Below, one piece after another: positions 1-8,742 of a stretch of DNA of 11,736 bases; position 1 is the stretch's first letter; the number at the start of each line of letters is the position of its first letter. The notes beneath the pieces were generated by a model that was given only the letters and a program-made list of their open reading frames with translations, searched no databases and had not been told where the DNA came from. The DNA comes from an uncultured Bacteroidales bacterium (GTDB lineage Bacteria > Bacteroidota > Bacteroidia > Bacteroidales > F082), in NCBI GenBank assembly GCA_937902805.1, contig CALEMB010000192.1, positions 1-11,736 of the forward strand, given 5' to 3'. The translations under genes and the position numbers were made by a program.

Positions 1-39
1 AGATCTACACTCTTTCCCTACACGACGCTCTTCCGATCT
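1..39 (+). other. Illumina TruSeq adapter remnant (assembly contamination)
   Basis: Bases 1-39 match, as I remember it, the last 39 bases of the Illumina TruSeq universal (P5/Read 1) adapter: they begin AGATCTACACTCTTTCCC and end at the diagnostic GCTCTTCCGATCT. This is not genomic DNA. The organism's own sequence begins at about base 40. By chance the frame of the downstream Omp85 gene stays open through the adapter, so a gene caller would add roughly 13 false residues at the N-terminal side. Confidence 0.97.
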
Positions 40-40
40 C

Positions 41-1081
41 GATCTGAAGAAGTTTGAATTCTTCGGCTTCAATGGCTATGAAGCCGGTCCCTACGACCCT
101 GTCGATGAAATGATTGAGCAGATGCAGCTGTTAGATCCGGAATTAGACTCAACAAGCGGCTACCATTTTATCAAACGTAACACCCTCCGCTTTGTGGGCT
201 CTATGCAACGCAAGTTTTTCAACGTGCCTAACCTGAACTGGGTGGCTGGCTTGGCCTATTACAACGTGAAGACCGACAGCATCGGTCTTGAGAAATATGT
301 AGGTCAGCCGACCTTGTACACCAATTATGTGAATGCCGGTGTCATCAAAGAAAACGAGAAAAACGGCGGCAACATCGCTCAATTGCGTCTCGGCCTCAAC
401 TACGACAGCCGCGACCACAACAGCGACCCGTCAAAAGGCATCTATGCGGAATACACCCTCACCGGCTCCTCCGATTTCTTCGATGGCAACGGCTACAACT
501 CCTTGATTCAGACTTTCATTTGGAGACATTATGTTCCGATTTACAAAGACAAATTGACCTTCGCCTACCGTCTAGGGGTGCAGCACACGATTGTGGGCAG
601 CACCCCTTGGTATATGATCAACAATATCAACACGCCCTTCTTCCAGAAGATGTATACGGAAGGCTTGGGCGGCGTGGTGACCATGCGTGGCGTGAACCGT
701 AACGGCGTGCTCGGCAACGGCTTCGTGTTGGGTAATGCCGAACTGCGCTGGCATTTCCTCAACTTCAAGTTCATCAACCAGAACTGGCAGTTGGCCTTTT
801 CACCTTTCTTCGATGCAGGTATGATTATCCAACCCTTCAGGGAAGAGGAATTGATTCAGGCTCAGTCGGATTACGAAGCCAGTCTTCCCGAAGGCCAAGT
901 GGCGGAGAAGATTTATTATAGCGGCAAAAAGGAAGGCGTCCACATGAGTGCAGGCGCTGGTTTGAAAATCATCATGAACCGCAACATGATTCTCGGCGTT
1001 GATGTGGGCCGCGCTCTTGATGCACGCGACCGTGACAAAAAAGCGGTGAAAGTCTTTGTCGGATTCAATTACATCTTCTAA
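41..1081 (+). CDS. Omp85/BamA-TamA-like outer-membrane protein, 5'-truncated
   Basis: This is the C-terminal ~346 residues of a beta-barrel outer-membrane protein of the Omp85 (bacterial surface antigen D15) superfamily; the N-terminal part is cut off by the contig end. The frame is open from the first genomic bases, so the ATG at 110 is internal and not a start. Barrel signs are alternating aromatic and polar strands (for example GGNIAQLRLGLNYDSRD, IYAEYTLTGSSDFF, FVLGNAELRWHF), a TMRGVNRNG segment near 680-700 in the place of the conserved (V/I)RG(F/Y) loop-6 motif of BamA/TamA, and a final strand VKVFVGFNYIF ending in Phe, the usual outer-membrane insertion signal. Family knowledge: such proteins insert or translocate outer-membrane or surface proteins; Bacteroidota carry several shorter Omp85 paralogues without obvious POTRA domains. 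Whether this one had POTRA domains cannot be seen. It is convergent with gpmA. Confidence 0.85.
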   Translation, partial: DLKKFEFFGFNGYEAGPYDPVDEMIEQMQLLDPELDSTSGYHFIKRNTLRFVGSMQRKFFNVPNLNWVAGLAYYNVKTDSIGLEKYVGQPTLYTNYVNAGVIKENEKNGGNIAQLRLGLNYDSRDHNSDPSKGIYAEYTLTGSSDFFDGNGYNSLIQTFIWRHYVPIYKDKLTFAYRLGVQHTIVGSTPWYMINNINTPFFQKMYTEGLGGVVTMRGVNRNGVLGNGFVLGNAELRWHFLNFKFINQNWQLAFSPFFDAGMIIQPFREEELIQAQSDYEASLPEGQVAEKIYYSGKKEGVHMSAGAGLKIIMNRNMILGVDVGRALDARDRDKKAVKVFVGFNYIF

Positions 1082-1084
1082 ATG

Positions 1085-1162
1085 GTTAGGAGTGAGTAGT
1101 TTGGAGTTAGCAGTTATTGCCCTCCTCCAACTATTCACTCCTAACTAATAACTGCAAACTCC
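1085..1162. repeat. Two interleaved inverted repeats at a convergent gene junction
   Basis: Arm A (1085-1106) pairs with A' (1125-1145): about 21 base pairs with one G-T wobble and one bulged T. Arm B (1103-1118) pairs with B' (1147-1162): 15 of 16 positions. The order A-B-A'-B' means both cannot form as simple nested hairpins. Both arms are variants of one degenerate ~17-base word (TTaGGAGTgAGTAGTT / TTGGAGTTAGCAGTTATT), so the region is two tandem copies facing two inverted copies. It fills nearly all of the 85 bases between the convergent Omp85 and gpmA stop codons and may act as a bidirectional terminator, although no T-tract follows on either strand. Confidence 0.8.
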
Positions 1163-1166
1163 TAAT

Positions 1167-1913
1167 TTATTTCGCTTTGCCTTGATTGGCGACGGCAGCC
1201 ATTAGTGCAGCCACCTTCTCGGGGTCACCGAGGAAGAAGTCCTTCTGTAGCTTCATGTTATCGTCAAACTCAAAAACATACGGGATGCCCGTCGGAATAT
1301 TGAAGGCGATAATTTCGTCGTTGCTCATGCCTTTCAGCACCTTGACGACACCACGCAGGCTATTACCATGGGCCACCACCAATACTTGGTCGTGGGTCTC
1401 GAAGGCCTTCATGATGTTGTTCTCATAATAGGGCATCACACGCTCGATTGTGTCGCAAAGGGCTTCGGTGAGCGGAATTTGCTCGTCGGTAAGCTCGGCA
1501 TAACGCGGGTCCATGCGGGGGCTCTTGGGATCATTCATGTCCAACGCGGGCGGACGCACGTCGAAAGCGCGACGCCACAGGCGCACTTGCTCGTCACCGT
1601 ATTTCTCGGCAGTCATCTTCTTGTCGAGACCTTGCAGCTGGCCATACGACTTCTCGTTAAGTCTCCATGACTTGTAGACCGGCAACCAGTCCATGTCCAT
1701 GGCCTCAAGGGCGAGGTTCAAGGTCTTGATGGCACGCTTCAGATAAGAGGTGAAGCAGATTTCGGGCTTGTAGCCGTTTTCTTTCAGCACCTTACCAGCT
1801 TCAATAGCTTCTTGGACACCTTTTTCCGAAAGGTCCACGTTGGTCCACCCCGTAAAGAGGTTCAATTTGTTCCATTCACTTTCACCGTGACGGATAAGAA
1901 TCAGTTTTTTCAT
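1167..1913 (-). CDS. gpmA: 2,3-bisphosphoglycerate-dependent phosphoglycerate mutase
   Basis: Cytoplasmic glycolytic enzyme interconverting 3- and 2-phosphoglycerate through a phosphohistidine intermediate. The 248-residue length is normal for the dPGM family. The LIRHGESEWN signature lies at residues 6-15 with phospho-acceptor His9; Arg60 (SYLKRAIKT) and Glu87 (WRLNEKSYG) match the active-site Arg and Glu, and the second catalytic His182 lies in VVAHGNSLRG. The WRRAFDVRPP segment is typical of bacterial and eukaryotic dPGMs and separates it from the broader phosphatase members of the histidine-phosphatase superfamily. The ATG at 1911-1913 lies only 12 bp after the stop of the upstream OstA-like gene on the same strand, and no separate promoter is visible, so it is probably the second gene of that operon. 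No Shine-Dalgarno sequence precedes it. Confidence 0.97.
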   Translation of the reverse strand: MKKLILIRHGESEWNKLNLFTGWTNVDLSEKGVQEAIEAGKVLKENGYKPEICFTSYLKRAIKTLNLALEAMDMDWLPVYKSWRLNEKSYGQLQGLDKKMTAEKYGDEQVRLWRRAFDVRPPALDMNDPKSPRMDPRYAELTDEQIPLTEALCDTIERVMPYYENNIMKAFETHDQVLVVAHGNSLRGVVKVLKGMSNDEIIAFNIPTGIPYVFEFDDNMKLQKDFFLGDPEKVAALMAAVANQGKAK

Positions 1914-1925
1914 ATTGCTTAAGTA

Positions 1926-3590
1926 TTAATTGTTGTTGATTTCTTTTCTAGGTCTGTGCTTTTTCGGCTGCACCTTCTCTTCGACAGCAGGTTGTTCGGT
2001 TTGCACCTCTGTTTGTTGAGAAGGCTCTTCTACCGCGACAGCTGGAGGCATTTCGGCCTCGACACGGCGGAAGATGTCATCCTTGTCGGTAGGCCGGGCC
2101 TCGTCGTGCCACTTGAAGCCCGACAGGTAACGACTGCTTTCATTCAAGTCCTCCTCGGGATACATCGTTTCATGGATATCTTTGAACGACTTAATGACAG
2201 AAACGTTTTGGTTATCCATTTCGATGGTCATGGTCTCCGAATCCGACACGTCGATACCGATAAGCGAGCCGTCGTTGTCACGGATCCAATATATCGTCTC
2301 GGCCTTGGTGCCGTCTATGTCGACATGATGGATGTCGCCATTTTGGAACCATGACATGATGTCGGTGCCTTTAATTTGGTTGAAACCCTCTATCGTGTCC
2401 TGCGAGATGATGAAAGCGTTGCCTTTTTGCAGCACCCACTCCACCTTCTGATCCTTGAGCTTGATATCGATGTCTATGCCTGTCATCTGGCTGTCCTCGG
2501 CCCACAGGATTGGAGCCACACGCATCCTAATCGTGGAGTCGGCCATAATATAGGTCAAAGTGTCACACTTGCCTTGCATGTCGCTCTTAAAAAAACGCAC
2601 ATTGCGTCGAGCGATAAGTTTCTCGATCTCTTCCTTTTCCTTGTCGATGTGTACGAACAACGTGTCGCCGTGGATATAAAGCGAGTCTCCGCCTTCGTAG
2701 CTGATGGCGTATGCGCTATCGGTGGCAAAGCTAAAGCCGCTATCTTCCCACATCTCAACGTAATTACCCCGCATGACAACCTTATATGAGGTATCAATCA
2801 TGTCCACATGGTCGAAGGCTTTCGCTAAACCGACATTGCGGTTGTAATATATCGAATCCGACCTCATCCGCTGTGTTTCGTTGTGCATCAAGGGCCTTTT
2901 ATCCAAAAACGCAATATCCTCATCCACAAGATAATAGCCGTGCTCTCCTTCAAGAATGTTTTCTTTGTTGATGATGGTCGTAGGGCCCTCAAACCACATC
3001 TTTTCTATAGCCGTATTATAAAACAAGGTATCGGTATACATCTGATATTTCGGGCTGAGGACTTCCACATTCTCAAAGAAAGAGAACTCTTTGATGTCGT
3101 CACGGTAATAACCAATGCAGCTGATAAGGGTCTTATCACCACGGTAAGTCGTCGCGCTGTCAGGATAACAGGCCAAGTGCATGTTGCGGTCGTAAGTCAT
3201 ATATTCCGTGAGCAGCGTTGTGGAATCGTCCATGAGCTTCACGTTGTCAAAAAACTCGGCGAAACGGGTGTTGCCGTCATAATCCAGCAAGTCGCTGAAA
3301 ACCTCCACACTGTCGTTGACGATGATGTGGACATTCTGAAAAGCCTTGAAGCTATTGGTTTTCTGGAAGAAATGGGCCGAGTCGCAGAAGAAATAAGCCG
3401 AGTCGTGTCGCATCTTCACGTTGCCAATCAGCCGCTGCATGTCACCCATGCTTTTGGAGAAGGTGGCCACGTCATAATGCTCAATAATGATGCGCGTCTT
3501 TTTGCGCTTTACAGTGTCCTGCTCCTGTGCCACAAGCATTTGCGACAACAGCAAAAACAACGATACTATGAGCAACAGTTTGGCTTTCAT
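1926..3590 (-). CDS. OstA-like protein (LptA/LptD N-terminal-like), LPS transport
   Basis: A 554-residue periplasmic protein of the Bacteroidota OstA-like family, related to LptA and the N-terminal part of LptD, which bind LPS on a beta-jellyroll and bridge it to the outer membrane. The body consists of repeated short beta-strand units, such as DSAYFFCDSAHFF, FENVEVLSPKYQMYTDTLFY and MRSDSIYYNRNVGLAKAFDHV, typical of the OstA fold. The tail (last ~45 residues) is Pro/Glu/Gln-rich and ends in a basic KKHRPRKE stretch. I place the start at the ATG at 3588-3590, which gives a clear signal peptide MKAKLLLIVSLFLLLSQ with cleavage near LVA|QEQ. A longer in-frame call to 3689 would translate the glnS terminator palindrome and this gene's own promoter, so it is rejected. 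It is the first gene of an operon with gpmA. The exact role in Lpt transport is inferred from family resemblance. Confidence 0.87.
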   Translation of the reverse strand: MKAKLLLIVSLFLLLSQMLVAQEQDTVKRKKTRIIIEHYDVATFSKSMGDMQRLIGNVKMRHDSAYFFCDSAHFFQKTNSFKAFQNVHIIVNDSVEVFSDLLDYDGNTRFAEFFDNVKLMDDSTTLLTEYMTYDRNMHLACYPDSATTYRGDKTLISCIGYYRDDIKEFSFFENVEVLSPKYQMYTDTLFYNTAIEKMWFEGPTTIINKENILEGEHGYYLVDEDIAFLDKRPLMHNETQRMRSDSIYYNRNVGLAKAFDHVDMIDTSYKVVMRGNYVEMWEDSGFSFATDSAYAISYEGGDSLYIHGDTLFVHIDKEKEEIEKLIARRNVRFFKSDMQGKCDTLTYIMADSTIRMRVAPILWAEDSQMTGIDIDIKLKDQKVEWVLQKGNAFIISQDTIEGFNQIKGTDIMSWFQNGDIHHVDIDGTKAETIYWIRDNDGSLIGIDVSDSETMTIEMDNQNVSVIKSFKDIHETMYPEEDLNESSRYLSGFKWHDEARPTDKDDIFRRVEAEMPPAVAVEEPSQQTEVQTEQPAVEEKVQPKKHRPRKEINNN

Positions 3591-3607
3591 CGTGATGAAA
3601 TAACGTG

Positions 3608-3639
3608 CAAATGTACGATTATTGTCCGAATTGGACAAA
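3608..3639 (-). promoter_or_regulatory. Bacteroidota-type promoter of the OstA-like/gpmA operon
   Basis: On the minus strand, TACATTTG (plus bases 3608-3615) fits the Bacteroidota -7 box TAnnTTTG. A TTTG (-33 box) lies at plus bases 3636-3639, separated by 20 bases, close to the usual spacing. The predicted transcript starts near 3602, about 12 bases before the ATG at 3590. The -33 box lies inside the T-tract of the glnS terminator. Confidence 0.65.
3622..3638. promoter_or_regulatory. Inverted repeat between the -33 and -7 boxes (possible operator)
   Basis: TTGTCC (3622-3627) and GGACAA (3633-3638) form a perfect 6-bp inverted repeat around a 5-base centre, lying almost entirely in the spacer of the OstA-like/gpmA promoter and touching the -33 box. 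The position is right for a repressor site, but no regulator is known from the sequence, and six-base arms can occur by chance. Confidence 0.35.
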
Positions 3640-3674
3640 AAAGATGTGGAGGCGGTGTGCACACCGCCTCCACA
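3634..3674 (-). terminator. Intrinsic terminator of glnS (perfect 30-bp palindrome plus T-tract)
   Basis: Bases 3645-3674 are a perfect palindrome with 15-base arms (TGTGGAGGCGGTGTG and its complement). On the minus strand it begins 27 bases after the glnS stop codon and is followed by TCTTTTTTGTCC, a classic T-tract. On the plus strand no T-run follows, so it works in the glnS direction. If unpaired bases are needed at the tip, the stem is about 13 bp with a 4-base loop. Confidence 0.9.
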
Positions 3675-3701
3675 AAACAATGAATTCAAGATGATTACAA
3701 A

Positions 3702-5444
<1,743 letters not shown>

Positions 5445-5467
5445 AATTTCAAAATTGAATTAAACTG

Positions 5468-5475
5468 CAAAAATA
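5468..5475 (-). promoter_or_regulatory. -7 promoter box of glnS
   Basis: On the minus strand this reads TATTTTTG, matching TAnnTTTG. The expected transcript start is near 5462, giving an ~18-base leader before the ATG at 5444. No well-spaced TTTG (-33) box is seen; the nearest is ~30 bases upstream. The upstream minus strand is a long T/C-rich stretch. Confidence 0.5.
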
Positions 5476-5515
5476 GGAAAAAAGAAGAATAGAAAAGAAA
5501 GACAGCAAAAATTAC

Positions 5516-5523
5516 TACCTTTG
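5516..5523 (+). promoter_or_regulatory. -7 promoter box of the Ig-like/CotH operon
   Basis: TACCTTTG fits TAnnTTTG. Its last base is only 4 bases before the GTG start at 5528, so the transcript would start at or beside the start codon. The A-rich bases just upstream show no TTTG -33 box. Confidence 0.5.
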
Positions 5524-5527
5524 CCCC

Positions 5528-7186
5528 GTGATTCGGAAACTGAAATATCTGATTTTTGGCTTCGCGCTGCTGCTGATGGCATTCCTAGGTCAGCGTTGTG
5601 CTAATGCCGTGGCTCCCACAGGCGGCCCCAAGGACACCACGCCACCGGTGGTCGTTGGCACCATGCCCGAAAACCATAGCACCAATTTCGTCAGCAAGAA
5701 AATTGAAATCACCTTCGACGAATACATCACCCTTGATAACGCCAAACAAAACGTGATGATTTCGCCGCCGATGAAGGAAAAACCCGACATCAAACTGAAA
5801 AACAGAACTGTCGTCGTGAAGTTCAAGGAGCCGCTGGCGGAAAACACCACTTACACCATCAACTTTGGCGAATCCATCAAGGACCTGCACGAAGGCAATC
5901 TCTTCAAGGATTATGTCTATAGTTTTTCCACCGGAGACCACATCGACACCTTATACATTGCAGGTAAGGTATTGTATGCCAGCAACAAGAAACCCGTCGA
6001 AGATGCCTACGTCTCGCTCTATTCCGCTGACCGAGACAATCTTGACTCGCTGCCAATGAGCACCCTCCCTAACTACATCACCAAAACCGATAAGGAGGGT
6101 CACTTCCATCTTGACGGACTGGCGGACAAACAATATCTCATCTTCGCCTTGAAAGACGCCAATGCTAACCTTTATTTCGACCTGCCCAACGAGGAAGTGG
6201 CGTTTTTGGATAAACTGATTTCGCCGACAGACTCCACCCTGAAAGACCTTACCTTGTTCATGTTCTCTGAGGTGGATTCCACTCAGGTGCTGTTGGAAAA
6301 GAAACTTGTCGAAGAAGGGCTGCTGCGCTTCGTGTTCCGCCATCCCGCAAAGGATGCCGTAATCATGACTCCCGAGATTCTGCCCGACACCTTCAACCTC
6401 GTCACGATGCATTCGCAAGAATACGACACCGTATGGTGGTATTTCACGCCCAATGTCAAGGACAGCCTTTGGGTACAGGTGAAATACGACACAGTCATCA
6501 ATGACTCGTCACGTTATAACCTGAAATTCAAGGACAAAAACGCACGCACCAAAAAGAAGGAGAAGCTGAAAGTCACGAACAACACCATCATCCAAGGCGG
6601 TTTGAAGCCCGGTGAAAATTTCATTTTGAGTTTCTCGGAACCTGTTGTCCGTTATCAGCCTAACGACTCCACCCTCTTCAAGCGCGACACCTTGGTCACC
6701 TACGGCGGCCTCACCTTCGAGCCTGCCGACGAACACGGCATGAAATACCGCCTCCTCTATCCCGTCAAGGCCGACACCAACTACCACATCGAAATCCCCG
6801 ATTCGGTTTTCTTCGGCATCCGTGGACGTACCCACGACGCCATCAAAGCCGACTTCCATGTATTGTCTGACGACGAATACGGCAATATCTACATCACCGT
6901 GGCACCGCCCGAAGGCATAAAGCAGGTTGTCATGCAACTCACCGACGACAATGGCAAGGTGCTGAAAAAGGAAATCATCAAACGGGAACAAGAGGTGATG
7001 TTCGAATACCTCGCCCCCGCCAAATACAAGCTCAGCGCCATCCTCGATGCCGATGGCAATGGCAAGTGGAGCACAGGTAAATACCACCGCCGCACCCTTT
7101 CAGAAACCATCGTCGAATACAAAGACGCACTCGACCTGAAGGCCGGCTGGGACATCGACTTGGATGAAATCTGGGAACTAAAATAA
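5528..7186 (+). CDS. Ig-like (Big_5/SbsA-type) domain surface protein
   Basis: A 552-residue exported protein of a family common in Bacteroidota; its precise function is not established. The N-terminus is a signal sequence (basic RKLK, hydrophobic residues 7-21) ending near GQRCANAVAPTGGPKDTTPP. Relatives carry the same PTGGPKDTTPP just after a lipoprotein Cys; here Cys24 is preceded by Arg, which is a poor lipobox. Residues ~33-135 form a bacterial Ig-like domain (FDEYITLDNAKQNVMISPP, YTINFGESIKDLHEGN). Residues ~145-215 look like a carboxypeptidase-regulatory-type beta domain (GKVLYASNKKPVEDAYVSLY, KEGHFHLDGL). The C-terminal domain contains the family's DADGNGKWSTGKY and ends in GWDIDLDEIWELK. 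The start is GTG; no other start codon lies in frame between it and the stop at 5474. It is followed after 10 bp by the CotH gene and is probably co-transcribed with it. Confidence 0.82.
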   Translation: MIRKLKYLIFGFALLLMAFLGQRCANAVAPTGGPKDTTPPVVVGTMPENHSTNFVSKKIEITFDEYITLDNAKQNVMISPPMKEKPDIKLKNRTVVVKFKEPLAENTTYTINFGESIKDLHEGNLFKDYVYSFSTGDHIDTLYIAGKVLYASNKKPVEDAYVSLYSADRDNLDSLPMSTLPNYITKTDKEGHFHLDGLADKQYLIFALKDANANLYFDLPNEEVAFLDKLISPTDSTLKDLTLFMFSEVDSTQVLLEKKLVEEGLLRFVFRHPAKDAVIMTPEILPDTFNLVTMHSQEYDTVWWYFTPNVKDSLWVQVKYDTVINDSSRYNLKFKDKNARTKKKEKLKVTNNTIIQGGLKPGENFILSFSEPVVRYQPNDSTLFKRDTLVTYGGLTFEPADEHGMKYRLLYPVKADTNYHIEIPDSVFFGIRGRTHDAIKADFHVLSDDEYGNIYITVAPPEGIKQVVMQLTDDNGKVLKKEIIKREQEVMFEYLAPAKYKLSAILDADGNGKWSTGKYHRRTLSETIVEYKDALDLKAGWDIDLDEIWELK

Positions 7187-7196
7187 ACGAACTGTT

Positions 7197-8720
7197 TTGA
7201 AGAATCACATCCATTTATATCGTCAAGTTGCCAACTATGTAATCGCATTCGTCTTGACCTCTTTAGGTGTCAAGGCCGAGGCATCAGCACAGCAGGATTC
7301 CATCAGTTCACCACCCATCATTAACATTTCCACGCCCAATGGCATTTCTTGGTCCGATTCGCTTTGTTTGGCCTATTTCAACATCACCTACCCTAACGGT
7401 GAATCGTTTTCCTCACCCATAGGCATCAAATTTCACGGCGGTTCATCGCTGAGTTTTCCAAAACGTTCCTTTCGAATTGAGTTTTGGGCTGACGAGTCAG
7501 GAAATATGACTGAGGACCATGCATTACTCGGCATGCGCTCGGATGACGACTGGTTCTTATTAGCCGCCTACAATGAGCCCCTTCGAGTACGCTCTTTGAC
7601 ATGCTACGATTTGTGGCGTGAAATTCACAAGCCCTATTATCACACTATGGAACCCAACGCCCAAAGTTGTGTACACATGGACTATGCAGAGCTATACTTG
7701 AACGATTCATATTACGGGATTTACTTGGTCGCGGAAAAAGTTGACAGGAAACTACTCAAGCTTAAACCTTTCGACGGCAACATCCATGGCGAACTATACA
7801 AAGGTAAGGATCTTGGCGCTACCACATTCGAATCGGTGCCTGAAAATTACGACAACAGCCAAACCATAATGGATGGCTTCGAGTACCAATACCCTAACGA
7901 AATCATCGACTGGTCCCATCTTTACGAATTCCTTGATTTCGTTGTCAACAGCAACGACGACGACTTCCATGCCGAAATTGCCCATCGTGTTCAAATCGAC
8001 AACATGATCGATTATTTCATCTTTTTCAACACCATAAACGCAATCGACAACACTGGCAAAAACATCTATTTGGCCCGTTACAAGGACAACGAGCCCTACT
8101 TTTTTGTTCCGTGGGACTTGGATGCCTCCCTCGGCAACTATTTCGATGGCACGCCTTGGCCTGAGTTTACCGGGATTCTTTCCAATGGTTTGTTTGACCG
8201 ACTGATTCGAGACAAAGAACCTGACGGATTCTGCACAAAGGTCATGCAAAGATGGAATGAACTTCGAGGCACCACCCTTTCGCATCAACATATCATGGAG
8301 CTATACCAAAGTCATGTCAATTTCATGAAAGACAACGGATTATATGAAAAAGAGCATTTGGCTTGGCCCGAATTTTCCTATGACTCAATTCAAATCGACT
8401 ATGTGTCGGAATGGCTTGAGAAACGTCTATCATGGCTCGGAAACTGCATCGACACCTTAGGCATCGAGGAACAAGGTGCAAACGAACAGCTGTTTGGACT
8501 CTATCCCAATCCAGCCACCAGCCAAATTAGCATTTTCAGCGCTAGTCCCATCGAGAGGATAAGCATTGCAAAAGTCGACGGACGCATCGTCCGACAGATC
8601 GAGAGCATGGCTGGCCAAACTACCGCCACGCTTCAGCTTAATGGAATACAGCCTGGGATGTACATTGTCACCGTAAGGAGCAATGCCTCACAAGCCTCGT
8701 TGAAGCTTATCGTACAATGA
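7197..8720 (+). CDS. CotH-family kinase with T9SS C-terminal sorting domain
   Basis: A 507-residue secreted protein. Residues 1-31 are a signal peptide with cleavage near ASA|QQ. Residues ~75-420 form a CotH kinase domain: KFHGGSSLSFPKRSFRIEF (78-96), LLGMRSDDDWFLLAAYNE (110-127), AELYLNDSYYGIYLVAEKVDR (164-184), NAIDNTGKNIYL (281-292) and FFVPWDLDASLG (302-313), the last carrying the acidic WDLD expected at the metal/ATP site. CotH proteins are atypical protein kinases first known from Bacillus spore coats; the substrate here is unknown. Residues ~431-507 (LFGLYPNPATSQISIF ... GMYIVTVRSN) are a Por/type IX secretion C-terminal sorting domain, implying export across the outer membrane and probably surface anchoring. 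The TTG start 10 bp after the preceding stop gives the intact signal peptide and suggests coupling to the Ig-like gene. Codon use looks less biased than in glnS or glyS. Confidence 0.88.
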   Translation: MKNHIHLYRQVANYVIAFVLTSLGVKAEASAQQDSISSPPIINISTPNGISWSDSLCLAYFNITYPNGESFSSPIGIKFHGGSSLSFPKRSFRIEFWADESGNMTEDHALLGMRSDDDWFLLAAYNEPLRVRSLTCYDLWREIHKPYYHTMEPNAQSCVHMDYAELYLNDSYYGIYLVAEKVDRKLLKLKPFDGNIHGELYKGKDLGATTFESVPENYDNSQTIMDGFEYQYPNEIIDWSHLYEFLDFVVNSNDDDFHAEIAHRVQIDNMIDYFIFFNTINAIDNTGKNIYLARYKDNEPYFFVPWDLDASLGNYFDGTPWPEFTGILSNGLFDRLIRDKEPDGFCTKVMQRWNELRGTTLSHQHIMELYQSHVNFMKDNGLYEKEHLAWPEFSYDSIQIDYVSEWLEKRLSWLGNCIDTLGIEEQGANEQLFGLYPNPATSQISIFSASPIERISIAKVDGRIVRQIESMAGQTTATLQLNGIQPGMYIVTVRSNASQASLKLIVQ

Positions 8721-8742
8721 GTTAAGTCTGTCTCTTACTCAT
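8717..8742. terminator. Stem-loop spanning both stop codons of convergent genes
   Basis: ATGAGT-T-AAG pairs with CTTACTCAT (9 bp, one bulged T, 7-base loop 8727-8733). The stem contains the TGA of the CotH gene on the plus strand and the TAA of the L,D-transpeptidase gene on the minus strand. With only 14 bp between the two genes it is the only candidate terminator, but it lacks a T-tract on either strand. Confidence 0.35.

Noticed and set aside
2883..3683. 266-codon open frame on the plus strand, opposite the OstA-like gene
   Set aside because: Antisense shadow; it runs through the OstA promoter and the glnS terminator palindrome, which would make no sense in a coding region.
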